Positions 11,905-23,764 of a DNA stretch of 64,000 nt are shown here, piece by piece. The translations under genes were made by a program, and so were the position numbers. Under the pieces are notes generated by a model. The model was not told the DNA's origin, made no database searches, and saw nothing but the letters and a program-made list of their open reading frames with translations. Each line of letters begins with the position of its first letter. Position 1 is the first letter of the stretch. The DNA lies in assembly GCA_002105175.1 (NCBI GenBank), contig MCGE01000010.1, positions 868,001 to 932,000 of the forward strand, written 5' to 3'. This stretch comes from Absidia repens (lineage: Eukaryota > Mucoromycota > Mucoromycetes > Mucorales > Cunninghamellaceae).

Positions 11905-14344
11905 ATGTCCACTATGACCAACACTGATGTATTGACAGATGGTAAGTACAGGACAACCGCTATTCTACTTATTTTCTTTGAACGCTTGAAGCTAATTTTT
12001 TCGTCCTTTTTTTTCCTAGAATGGGTGAAGAAACTGCATTTTGAAAATCGTGTTGACCGTAAGTTGTTAAGAAAGAGGTGAACAAGACAACGATCTGTTA
12101 CTCAATATGTATTGTTTTGATAGTGAATCTGCAGATACCTGCGTCCGGCGAGTCTATTAAGGTAGAAGTGGGTGATATTCCTCCTGAACATATTCCACAA
12201 CTTGGGTTACTCTCCCTAGGCAACAACGATGATTTTACGTCACTTTTGGCAGAAAAAAAGCAAGGCAAAACAAAGTAAATACATTTCTTCTTCTTTTTAC
12301 ATTCCTCATTAATTAACAATATATGTTTTATCTTTCGTATAGGTCAGAATCATCTCCCAGCGCTGCTCCAACAACTGACTCGTATCTCAGCTCCATCGTC
12401 TCCTCCACTAAAACGAATACAACTGCGACTATTGCTACGAACGACGATGCCACTACCACCACTACGTCTGCAACAACAACCACAGCTGGCTCATGTCGAA
12501 ATACAGCTGATTGTACATGCTACAAGTGTCAACGGCAAAGGCGACGTGCTGGAACAAGAGGGCGGATGATTCCAACAGAAACATCTTCAGCAACTTCACC
12601 AACTCCAGCAACCCGGACTCAATCTCGGAGCCCACAACAATCCCGAGTGCAGACACCAACAACTCCAGTCATTGAATCCTCCACAACATCTGGAACACAG
12701 CCAGGGATGAATTCTGCCGAGCAACCTGATACGCCCAAACCATCTGTGTCTCGAAACGGATCTTTTGTGTTACGGAAAAAACCAAGCAGCCATTCATACG
12801 AACGCCATCTTCCGCGACCCACCTATTCTCAGCTAGACAGTATATATCGCGCACAACAAGAGCAGCATCTCGATAAGGACTCTGACAATGACCATTCTGT
12901 ACAGCAAGACCTCAACAAATACAACAAGGATTCCTATGAAATATCGTGGCAGGACGAAACTGGTGATGACATTCTCTCTTCGTTGCGTACTTTCCAGACA
13001 ATTTTTGAAGAAAAACCACACGGAAGCGAAGGTTTATCGGATCTATTAGAAGTCAGGGCGCAAGAACTCAAGATGCAAAAGATTTATGAAAAAGAACAAC
13101 AAGAATTGATGGATCAACAACAAGTGGAACCTAATCGCCCGCCAAAACTAAGTGATTGCTTGACACTTAGCTACAGGGATGGTCCTCAACACAAGCATTT
13201 GACCCTATATCATACCATGAAAATGACTGGACCCAATGAAAGGATGAATGCATATGGTAAGATTAAAATAAAAAGAGAATATATTGGAAAAAAAAGGGGC
13301 TTCGTGAATTGACTGGAACTTACGTTACCATTATAGGTAGAGCCTTTCAACATTGTGTTCGTGCGGATAGCGGCTTGGCTTCATGGATCGAAAAACAATC
13401 AAGTCAACCTCCTCCCAGTGCTAACGTGTCTAGTAAGTTTTTACTATTGAAATAAAAGTGGTTGATTTTATTCTTACTGATTTTGTTTGTGCATCGGGGG
13501 TGGCTTATGTATAGATTACCAGTCAAGCTTAACGCTGAAAAAATCAACAAAACGATCTATTTTACATTTACCTGGACGAAAGCAAAAGACTACTGCTGAA
13601 GATTTATGGCTTCGCACCAACAAATTAACAGATTCATCTTCCGCACAACAAGGCACAACGTTAAAGGACAATGCTACGACGCTGAAAGACAATGGGGTGG
13701 CACCTATAGATGTTTTATCTACTGCAAATGCATTGATGCCTACTCCCTCATCAGTTACTCTCAATCAATCCATTGGCAAATCGAACTCGAACAAGAAACC
13801 GTATGATTATGTAGATACGCCAAGCCGACCCCTTCCTCGAAGTAGAAATAGTGTGGATGTAGGTAACAAAGAAATGTGTCATTATTATTGGGGGAGAGTT
13901 TATGATCATTCCAATTCAATCTGCCTTGTATTAATGAATATTTATGTCTACCCTTTAGAAGGATAGCATGACTTCGTTTGATATGGAACAAGGTCGCTCT
14001 ACTAAATCTGGGAAACTTTGGTCATCATTGGGAAGAAAAGCATCGAGGTCTCGGAGCAATGCTGCGTCTATTCATTCTGTTGAAAAGGTAACGCATATCA
14101 ACCCTTCTCTTTTGTCACTTGATTACTAACTTTTTTTTTTCTTTTTTCTTGCCTAAAGGTTTACAAACAACCGCCATCTATAAAAGAAACACCTGAACCA
14201 TTTGAAAAGGCTCTGGACGACTTATGCCAAATCATGACACATGTGGACCGATCAGTGCTAAGAACGTACTTGGAACAAGCAAATGGGGACTATATGAAAA
14301 CTTTGTCGGTGATCCGTGCTGAAGTGACATCTGGCAAACTTTGA
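11905..14344 (+). CDS. Uncharacterised Ser/Thr-rich protein with CUE/UBA-like C-terminus
   Basis: I do not recognise this family. About eight exons can be joined in frame. The start is MSTMTNTDVLTD, spliced to EWVKKLHFENRVD, then LNLQIPASGESIKVEVGDIP and HIPQLGLLSLGNNDDFTSLL. The large third coding block is rich in Thr, Ser and Pro and contains a small Cys cluster, CRNTADCTCYKCQRQRRR, that could bind a metal. A later part has KASRSRSNAASIHS. The C-terminal 45 residues (LDDLCQIMTHVDRSVLRTYL, then EQANGDYMKTLSVI) have the spacing of a CUE or UBA ubiquitin-binding helix bundle, which would suggest a ubiquitin-related adaptor. That is inference only. One junction near 13856 uses a GTAGGT donor, because the nearby GTAACA donor would bring a stop into frame. 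Exon structure is moderately certain and function unknown. Confidence 0.72.
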
Positions 14345-16987
14345 TTTTAGAATAACTCAGGCCTATTTTGGAAATATTGATTATCCTTTCCCCTTCGTGT
14401 TAGCTTTGTACATCATTTTATAATATTATTATTCTTAGTTGATCTTTTATATACATAGTACCTTTACTCATATATCATTTTAGTTTTTATATTTTATACA
14501 CATATTATTATTATTACTATTATTATTATTATCATTATGATTGAAATAAATTTTCTGGGGCTTCGCAGGAACTTTTGAAAATCAAATATAGCCTATCCAT
14601 ACCATAATCATTGATCTTTTTGCTTTGTTTTGTTTCTGTGTATCATACAGTATACTACGATATTGTGCAGTTTAGCTGGAACATAAAGAAAAGTTTGATA
14701 TCACCAGAGTATAGGTCAAAATTGAATAAACTTACGTGGTAGAGGGGTTGTATTATAAAAAGAAATTTTAGTCATTAGAAGTCGGTCGGTTTTGTCTGAG
14801 GGACCGAGCAATTGCAGCACTAATTTGCTTATCATACAAAAAGGTAGTGTTTATTTGGATATCATAGATTAAATATTTCCAGTGTGCCTCAATCGTTATA
14901 TAGTATCATATTTTTATGCGCCCATTATTGGCTTTTTTTTATGTATCCACAATAATCAATTTTTTTGAAGCCCAATGCACTGTACAGTAAACGAAGCGTT
15001 GAGCATGACTTTGGTAAAATTCGGTTCAGGACCAATACTTGATCCTTTCTTTTGCACACATATATTATCTTTCTTCTCCTACGCGTACATGCAATGTAGA
15101 GCGCGGGTATACTGGTATGAGAAGACAAACTAGGCGTATGAGAGACGATGTATAAGCATAAGAAAAAGACATATTTTATTCAGATGTATGTATGGAATAT
15201 ATACGGTATGACGACTAAAGTAAGTTATGTAGTCTAGCGATCCAGCAGTACCACGGCACCTATCTAAAGGTGAGTGAGGCTTTCAGGGTTGAGTGTGGAG
15301 CATGTGGGCGCCTGAGTACCTTGTCTGCGAAGACAGCGTGAGAAAGGAACTACCGCGCTACCAATGTTGGATGATGGAGGTTACTTTCATGAGAAGAGAA
15401 TGCCATGTTGATATCGCTTGTTGTAAAAGAGGAGTTTTCCATTTTTGCATCCGCCAAAATAAGAATCACACACCAAATCCTCCAAGACGTAAATCATTTC
15501 CAATCCCGCCCACGTGAATAGTTATTAACTCCCATTTTATTTTTTGGCGCTCTCTCTTTTCATTTTTCATTTTTTTTCCTCTTTTTTCTTCACCATTCAA
15601 CTTTCTTGGGATTATGTTGGACATAGATTAGCTTCAGGACTAGGTAGAAGCGTTTTCAGCTCAGGGATTACAAGATGAATGGGGAAACCCTTCCATTTTG
15701 GATCTAGGATTTAGGATCACCATTACTTGGGTTTTTTGGAACCTCAATTAGCTTATTTTAGTTTTAGTCTGCCCATAGTTTGAATCTATATCCAAATAAA
15801 ATGTGTATACTTTTATTTGCTTCATTTAAAAATGTCTTATTTGTCTCTCTCCATGTCGTATGCAATAGATCTCTGCTTCGTACTACCGCGCGGTCTCATC
15901 GATTATTGTTGACCACTGCTGTGATTCAATAACAAATGTCTCAATAGTCTTTCTCATACCTTATACTGTACAGTACAGTATATTAGCCCCTATTTTATAA
16001 TTTTCCCTATAGATTAGCGTTGAAATTATTCTTCAGTTTCCACTTTTATTCTCCTTCATCCTTCCTCGAATAGATCCCTCCACCGAATCTCTTGTTACAT
16101 TGAACCTCGCTCATTTATCTTTAGTGTGCTGCAATAAAACATATCTTTTTATTAATAACTATCTCCTGACACATCGTATAATAGACAAATCTCATTATCA
16201 TATTGTAAAAGTTTTGTGAGTGTCCTGTCTTACATTCGCTTGCTAGTTACCCCCCTGACACCCGTAGATCCATTTTTTGCGAAATTGAATATAAAAAATT
16301 CCAGCAATGAAAGTTTACTTTACGCTCTGCTGAACTGCACTATATCATATTTAAATGATTCTCATTAAGGGTTTTCGACTTAATGTTTGAATCTAGGTTC
16401 ACTGAGACTGTGGTGCCTGGAGTGAAAATGGGAAAATACTTGGCTCACAGATTTGTACTGAAATTTCAAACGAGAATCTGAGTGATTTCTCGGATAAATA
16501 AATGATATTCCGGTATAGGATTCGATTACAGACATGGTGCGTAAGTTGACCTTCAATTATCTGGGATGAGATACCGCCTGTATGGTGTTAGCGTAGTTAC
16601 GAGAGGAAGGAATACAGTGCCCAAGGCATTAGAATATATATATAATAAAGCAGATTGTTACTTTATAAGAATTACAATGACTTTGATATGTTTTTATTAC
16701 ATGCTAAAAATATAAATCACTCAACAGCCTACAAACTTCGTCATCATCATCTCCTGATCACATTTCCATAATGCACAAATCATTTTCTCCACCCCATTAA
16801 AGCATATATTTTTGTCATCAACAGCCGTATACCCATAATAATTGGAATCCATCATGTTTATTCATAATACGCGAAGACAAAACAAATACTAAAGAATAAA
16901 TATGAATATAAATATAAATAAAAAAATCTAATACAACATGTTAATATCTAATATAAAATATATATAATAGCTATAATCTAAACACCC
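14345..16987. other. 2.6 kb gene-poor region
   Basis: Contains the 3' flank of the preceding gene (TTA-rich at 14500-14540), two copies of the word ACTGTACAGTA (14979-14989 and 15964-15974), one arm of a dispersed repeat (15502-15825, listed separately) and AT-rich sequence next to the GTP cyclohydrolase stop. No convincing protein gene. Confidence 0.5.
15502..15825 (+). repeat. Dispersed repeat, copy A (inverted partner at 36370-36679)
   Basis: This segment aligns along its whole length with the reverse complement of 36370-36679. Over one 100-base stretch I counted roughly 80 per cent identity. The left edge is 19 identical bases, AATCCCGCCCACGTGAATA, holding a GC-box-like word and the E-box CACGTG. 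Next is a T/C-rich tract, then a core containing GGGATTACAAGATGAATGGG here (GGGATTGCAAGATGCATGGG in the partner). An AATAAAATGTGT word sits near the right end. No shared reading frame survives. It looks like a duplicated transcription unit or an old mobile element. Confidence 0.8.
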
Positions 16988-18202
16988 TTATCGTCGTCTA
17001 ACCAGGGTCAAAAATTCTTCTCTGGTCCTTGGATCGCTCCTGAAGACTCCCATCATGCAACTAGTGACAGTGGTGCTACCAGGCTTTTCCACTCCACTAA
17101 AAAGTAAATAAATAAAAAATAAAGATACAAAGTCAGACAATTTCCCACGGGTATCAGTCCACCCCAATCCCGATGTTTTTTCTTTTTATGTATGTGTATA
17201 CTATCTGACCAACTATGTTTTTCAACTTACCGCATACACATACATAAATGTGTTGCTTCCATAATGACAGCCACACCTTGAGGTTGTAATATTTCCATTA
17301 ATGTTGAAGCCACTTGTTTTGTTACCCGTTCCTGAACTTGTAACCTAAATTAAGAGACATATATGTGCCAAATTAGTTGATTGTCTTTGTCGAGGCCCCT
17401 CTATTGTCTTTCAATTTTACCGTCTAGTAATCATTTCTGCAATACGTGCTAATTTGCTTAATCCAACGACACGACGATTGGGGATATAACCGATACTGAT
17501 CTTGCCAGTAAATGGTACCATATGATGTTCGCATAGTGAGAAGATATCTACATCCTTGACAATCACCATTTCATCGTGATCTAAAAACGAAAACCAATTT
17601 ATAGTGTATTACATCAGTTTCAGTACGTATATCATCCATTGTCGCTTTCCTCTCCCGTTCACATACCTTCTTCAAATACAGCGTCATTGATCACCTCTAC
17701 ATAAAGAAAGTAATAATAGTAATAATAATAAAAAAAGACGATTAGATACGTAGTTGGAATACTAACCCCATTCCTAATTTTTCCATTCGACATATAAAAA
17801 AAATTACCTTTGATATTTTGTTCATACCCCTTTGTGAAAAACAGTAAAGCTTTTGCATAACGATCAGGTGTTTTCAGTAAACCTTCACGATCGGGATCTT
17901 CACCAATACATTCCAAAATAGTACGCACGGCGCCTGCGATTTTGTCTTGTCGTTCTTGTCTTTCTTCGATAGTTTCGTCTCGTCTCTGTTTTGCTCCTTT
18001 ACCTAGAGAGAGAAGAAAGAAAGGAAAAAAGATAAAAGTAGTCAAATGAGTCCATGGTGGTCAGACCTTGCACAAATCAAGTAGCGTTGTATTGCAGCTG
18101 TCACTTACTTGGCCAAGTCAAACCATCGGGATCAATAGGCGTAGAGGGTCTACTTTGAGCTGGAGAGGATACCAGTGAATTTATAGCAGGGTTGAGAGAC
18201 AT
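16988..18202 (-). CDS. FOL2: GTP cyclohydrolase I
   Basis: Converts GTP to 7,8-dihydroneopterin triphosphate, the first step of folate and pterin synthesis, in the cytosol. Five or six exons give the complete family protein. The N-terminal extension [20 protein letters not shown] is followed by [20 protein letters not shown] and [20 protein letters not shown]. The catalytic core has [20 protein letters not shown], with the zinc-binding Cys and the active-site His pair, then [40 protein letters not shown] follows, with the second zinc Cys, and the end is [13 protein letters not shown]. All expected catalytic residues appear present. The ATG is the one preceding SLNPAIN. Confidence 0.95.
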
Positions 18203-19810
18203 TGTAGAAGTATAAATATGTGAAAAAAGAAAAAAAAAAAAAAAAGAAAGTAAGCGGGATTTTAGGAGTGGAAAAAAGAGATTTGAAATTTGAGATGGGT
18301 AAGTGACTTGGCGCTGTCATTGGTCAATTATTGTTCAAACACCGCTTTATCACCTCACCTCATTGACATGATTTGAAATCATGTTGTCGATCAATAAACC
18401 CAAATCTTATCAATCGTTAATTGATTAGATTCTAATATATATATATATATTAGGCAGTATATTAGGCAGAGGTAAAACTGCAAATATACATGCACTAATA
18501 AATAAACCCATTTATTCCAATGAGCTCTTCTTACAAGCGTGTGACAGCGCCGGTCAGCTTTTTGTCAATGAGCAAATGTCAAACAATTATATCTAATGCC
18601 CGCCTTAGCGAAATAGCAGCTACTGTTTATGCAGAAGCATCACTTTTATTTTTCATTATCAGTTTCTATGTTCAACGTATCATATTATAACTGAATCACC
18701 TATATGTATTTTCAATCATCCCCACAGCTTGAATTTTATCGAATTGTGGGACCTGTTAAGTTTTTATATGATCCAATTATAAGAAGGCAGAAAAATGGGC
18801 TAACAACCCGTTGTCAAATCATTCTTAGGTGTATCGTGGGTATGGGTAAGCGATATACGAGACAATTAGAATGGGGTTAAATATCACTTATGTGGGTAGC
18901 ATAGGTTTAGGTTGGACTATGGCTCTACACTAGAGCTATGTTCGAAATTAATCAAAATGGAACAGTACATATGTTGTTTGGTGAACTAAAAGCAAAAAGC
19001 TTCAAAATTTGAAGACGCTTTTTGAAAAAAAAAAAAAAAAAAAAAAAAGGAGGAAAAAAAAAAAGACAAAAACAAGGAAATCCAAGCATACTTAGTGGTA
19101 CATATTTAATGTCCAAGATTGGCGTCATAATTATTATATCATACCATGACCATGTAGAGGGAAAGGCACTGGATCAGTTTTGTTGTATCATATATATGAC
19201 ATGACTTCCACGATCGGTTTTGTCACATTTAAGAGATGCAATAATAATGTCTTTGGAAAAGAGGAATTTATTGTATTTTTGAATATATGCTCGTGGTTTA
19301 GTTCCAAATGGTATTAATTTTCTTTGAGGGGGAGGTGGGATTAAATACGGCAGCCATAATGCTATATACATTTATAATGTAAAGGCCGATTATGGTATAT
19401 ATGGGGTATCCAGGACTTGGCATATTGTCATATATTTGACTTTATTAATAAAGAAAAGGCTTGAGGAGCATTGTGATTCTTTTTCTGTCTTGTCATATGA
19501 ACTCGGGTTAGCGCCGGCTTTATGTTAGATTGTAATGGTGCTGGTACAAAAAATCAACCCCAAGTTTAATCTGACATCCTTACAATAAGCACTGGCTGGA
19601 ATGATTAGTCATTCATACATCAATTCTAAGTCTCAATAATACGGTTTCAGATTATTTTTATGCAGTCTTAAATGTTTGATTATATAATGTGACAATGTTC
19701 CCTTAAATTTATTTTGATAAGTGTCATTTAGTTGAAAAGCGCAGAAGTATAGTAAGTTTAGATAATTTTCTCTGTCTTGTAAAAACTAATGAAAAACAAC
19801 TAGAAATTAC
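18203..19810. other. 1.6 kb intergenic region before lipase 1
   Basis: Divergent promoter region for GTP cyclohydrolase and the lipase. It has an A17 run near 18229, an alternating TA tract near 18437-18450 flanked by CTAA and TTAG, a direct repeat TATTAGGCAG at about 18448-18471, and an A-run at 19025-19048. No protein gene or RNA gene seen. Confidence 0.5.
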
Positions 19811-21228
19811 ATGTATCGATCTGTTTTAGTTATATTCTTCTTTTACCTTACATGGGTGGGTGTCTTTGCTCACAGCGTCCAGTTACCCAGCACTGATCCA
19901 TTCTATGTACCTGAAGCGGGATTTGAAAACGAACCTCCTGGAAAAATTCTTAGGTCGAGAATTCTTCCAAAAAACTCTCTTGCTTCTTTATCCCCTTCCA
20001 ATCCAAAAAATATCCGAACTATCTATCAGTTATTGTATCGAACGAATGATGGTCTCAACCTGCCTGTTGCCTCAGTAACAACACTCATTATTCCAGAGGG
20101 CGCCAATCTTTCCAGAGTAGTTTCTTTCGCAACCGCTGAAGGTAAGCACTCTCTATTTATATATACATATGTCTAACTTCAAATGGATAAATAACCTTTG
20201 CTCGTACGCAATACTGTAGATAGTACGTCTCCTGATTGTGCTCCTTCGTACACCTTCCAACTCGAGATGAATCCGAAAAACGTCTGGGCACAATCAGAAG
20301 CATTGCACATGAATGCGATTTTGGACCAAGGCTGGTGTATCATGATGACGGATTACGAAAGCCCCAAAGGTTTTTTTGGTGTGGGTGCTATGGAGGGCCA
20401 TGCTATTTTGGATGGAATACGGGCCGTTCTATCTAGCGAAAAACTGACACGACTGCGACCAAATGCTGATGTACAAATGTGGGGCTATTCTGGCGGTGCT
20501 CTTGCGACTAGTTGGGCAGCTCAACTGCAAGCTTCCTATGCTCCTGAACTGATTATTCTCGGCACTGCGATAGGCGGAATACCGGTAGATCAAAATGCAA
20601 CATTCAATCTTATTCAAGGCAGCGTTTGGAACGTCATGACGTTTTCCGTCTTCCACAGCTATGAAAAACAATACCCAGATGTAGCTTCGTACATGAACAC
20701 CATCCTGCGACCTGAACTTCGGGCAAAGTACGAGCATATCAGCAACTTTTGTCTCAGCACTGCCGACCTTGCTACCATAGATACAGTTTCAGCCCACAGC
20801 CAAGCACTGGATATGCGCACCTATGTTACTCGACCTGATTATCTCAACGATCCTATTGTGAAGCGTCATTTAGAAACAAATCGGGTTGGTCAAATGGATA
20901 CACCCATTATGCCTATATACATGTTTGTGGCAGAAAAGGATGAAACGGTAAATCGGGAGGGGCGGAGGCAAAAGGTGAGAGACGTGAAAACTGGATTATA
21001 TTAACATTCTCTCGTTTACTATAGGTATCATATAAAGATGTACTAAATTTGTACACAAAATGGTGTAGTAGCGGCGCTAATATCCAATTTGCCAAAGATC
21101 GTTCTGCTACCCATACATCGCTACTGCGTGCAGCTGGACCTAGCGTGATTCGTTTTTTGGAGCGCGTCTTTGACAAGGCGGATCGCGATGCTGGATGTCA
21201 TTCTATTACTACTGATTTTACCGTATGA
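19811..21228 (+). CDS. Secreted lipase, LIP family (Candida antarctica lipase A type), paralogue 1
   Basis: Predicted extracellular triacylglycerol lipase of the secretory lipase family (PF03583 type), alpha/beta-hydrolase fold. A signal peptide is visible: MYRSVLVIFFFYLTWVGVFA. The nucleophile elbow is GYSGG (in VQMWGYSGGALATSWA). The acid and histidine positions correspond to EKDE and to the His in SATHTSLL. DPFYVPEAGFENEPPGKILR is the typical mature start. Three exons, 19811-20141, 20220-20947 and 21025-21228, give 420 residues. I chose the donor at 20948 (GTAAAT) over a GTGAGA donor 27 bases later, because it puts DET|VSYKD in register with lipase 2 (DE|VVPF). Both introns are shared with lipase 2. 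Substrate specificity cannot be read from sequence. Confidence 0.92.
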
Positions 21229-21524
21229 TTTTTTCCATCTCTTCCTACCCCCACCGCTTCCCTTAGTACTCAAGAATATTATCTGAATATTCTCGTATGT
21301 GATCCTAGCAGTTAGTTTTAGTTTATCTGTGTGTATCTTTTCAATGTCAGATCGGTGTTTGAAATTCATCAATAATAAAGGTGTGCCTCTCCTTCTGCCT
21401 TTCTTTTTATTCTCTTCCAAAAAACAAAAATTGCCCCTTCTTTTTTTTTGCTCATTGCTATGGAGGAAACACATCATTGGAATGCTTGTATTGAATCTAT
21501 TCTTGGTATATTAGGTAATATGCA

Positions 21525-23584
21525 ATGAAAAGGAAAAAACAAGAAAAAAAGAAGAGATCTCTAGGAATCAGGGCCTTACTTATCACTAACACAAATTACT
21601 TTGATCAAATAGAAGATAGACTTGTGCGATTCCATAATACTGGGAATGTGGCAACAAAGCAATCCTCCAGAAAATCTTCGAGACGCCCACTTTATTCAGG
21701 TAAGCTAGGGTATATTATATACCGGAAGTGATTGTCCTAGAAGGGGAAACTTGAAATAGATCTTGCTAATTTGGTTATTCTTTACATATGAATATTTAGC
21801 TTCTTGTTGGAAAATCCCTATCAATGGCAATCAACCTCTCAAAAGAAAAAGACCTATTGTCATGGATCCGAGGGATCGTAAGATGATACGCACCTCTACT
21901 ACTGGCTCCTCGCTCATGCTTCGTGACATCAACAGAACACCAACCATCGATACAAAACCGACACTAACAGCACCACCAATCGGCAATAAGGGTAACCATT
22001 GGCAGCAACCGATGGCACCTATGAAAACGATCCCAATCAAAAACTCCACCAAAAAACATCACTTCAATATTTCCAGCAATACCAAATCGAAACTCGATCA
22101 ATGGCTTCTTTTGCAGGCGCAACATACCAATGATATTAGTCCAGACGAACCAAATACGATGATCACCACTGGAATTGACATCAAACAATGCACCTCAACA
22201 GAAACTCTTGAACAATATCAACATCAACTTGAAATGGAAATCAATACTATCGCTGATCAACTGAAATCACCATCCTCGTCATCATCCTACTCGCAACAGC
22301 AATATTTGACGGCGTTGAAAAATGACTTGGTGCACTTCTCAAATCTCATAAGAAAATGGCTTGGCTTAGGACCGTATAAATCATTACAGGTAATAATAAT
22401 AAATGGTTTTATATTGACCGAATTTGTATGATATGGTACTAACGAATAGATATTCATGTAGACTCTGTTTCCTGATTGGCCGTCCTTGGAAGACTACGTC
22501 TACGGAATGATGGGCTATATCAAGGTAACAAACCAGTATAAAAAAAAAAGTGGAAGGGTTTATTGCATGCAGAATTTCATCGCCTTTATTATTATTTTTT
22601 TATTGTCATAGGCACACGAAATGATGTATCAACTTAGTATAGTTCCGAGGACAAACGATTTACTTGGAGATATCCACCACATTCAATCTATATTGGACGA
22701 TTGCGCCGAGCTCTTGGGAACACAACTGGTAATGAATGGCTGTTTATGGAAGGAAATGGGTTGGTGGGTGGAACAAAGTGTATTGGATGCAACGAAACAA
22801 CAATTCATGAATATCTGCTGCATTGGTTTGCAAGACGAATTATCTAATGAAATATCAAAACATGGTTACACAGAGAAGGTAATAAGCAAAATGTCAAACA
22901 AAAGGCATTGATAGGGTGAAGAAAAAGGCATGCTTACGATTTATTTATTTTATTTGCGTGTACTTCTAGATGATGGAATGTACTGTGTGTGGATTGGAAT
23001 TAATGTCTTCAGCAAGCGAACTCATAGGCCGTACACTGGATCAGGAACAGATCGACTTTTGCCGACCTCTGGTGGTTCTGTATGCACAATGGACCAACCA
23101 AGAAATACAATCTCATGGCCAACATCACTATAAAAACTCCAACCGAACTAGTCGAACCGATCTTCGAATATTACAACTTGTAAACAACATGACTCGTGTG
23201 TTGACAGCTTTCCAATCACTCACCAATTCACTCCACCTGGAATCAAACGACAACGGCAACAGGATGGGAACTCTAGCTTCTTTACTTGTGGACATTGTCT
23301 TCAATGTGGTATCTATCATTGATCAGCAATCTTTGACTCAAACTCAACCATATATTAAAAGATCCAACATTATGCGAAACACTTTTCTACCTACTTTGTA
23401 TTTGGAACAATCTTTGGTTACCTTTGCTGATGGTGTCGTCGAACTGTCTGATAAAAAAACACAAGGCTATACGAAACGTATCAAGGTAAATAAAATGCCA
23501 TATAATATTGGCAATTTGTTATACTCACATGAATCTTTTTTTCATTTTCATTTGATGTAGTGGTTATCTAGCCTATTTGATTGA
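21525..23584 (+). CDS. Uncharacterised, probably helical protein; start uncertain
   Basis: Not recognised. Five or six exons join in frame. The first supported part is MKRKKQEKKKRSLGIRALLI through SRKSSRRPLYS, spliced at 21700 to ASCWKIPINGNQPLKRKRPI. A basic, Ser/Thr-rich disordered stretch follows. After about residue 200 it becomes helical: QLEMEINTIADQLK, FSNLIRKWLGLGPYKSLQ, LFPDWPSLEDYVYGMMGYIK, SIVPRTNDLLGDIHHIQSIL, MMECTVCGLELMSSASELIG, TDLRILQLVNNMTRVLTAFQ. The last exon adds only WLSSLFD and a stop at 23582-23584. An alternative first exon at 21342 (MSDRCLKFINNK) with a GTGTGC donor is possible but weak. The gene ends only 180 bp before the dynactin p62 ATG, on the same strand. I offer no function. 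Confidence 0.65.
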
Positions 23585-23719
23585 TCGCATAGTTTTTTTT
23601 TTTATATATATTTCCTTGCCACTTTGCTTAAGCGGGGTTTGGCGCAATAAAAAGTTTATTTTCTGACTCTTTTTTTTTTGGCCTTCTCTTTTTGGCCTTC
23701 TTTTTACTTCAACTTTTGG

Positions 23720-23755
<36 letters not shown>

Positions 23756-23764
23756 TTTGATACG

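Noticed and set aside
15502..15825. Dispersed repeat as a solo LTR
   Set aside because: A TGAA...TTCA pair can be drawn near the ends and promoter plus polyA words fit an LTR, but homology extends 13 bases further left in both copies and I see no target duplication.
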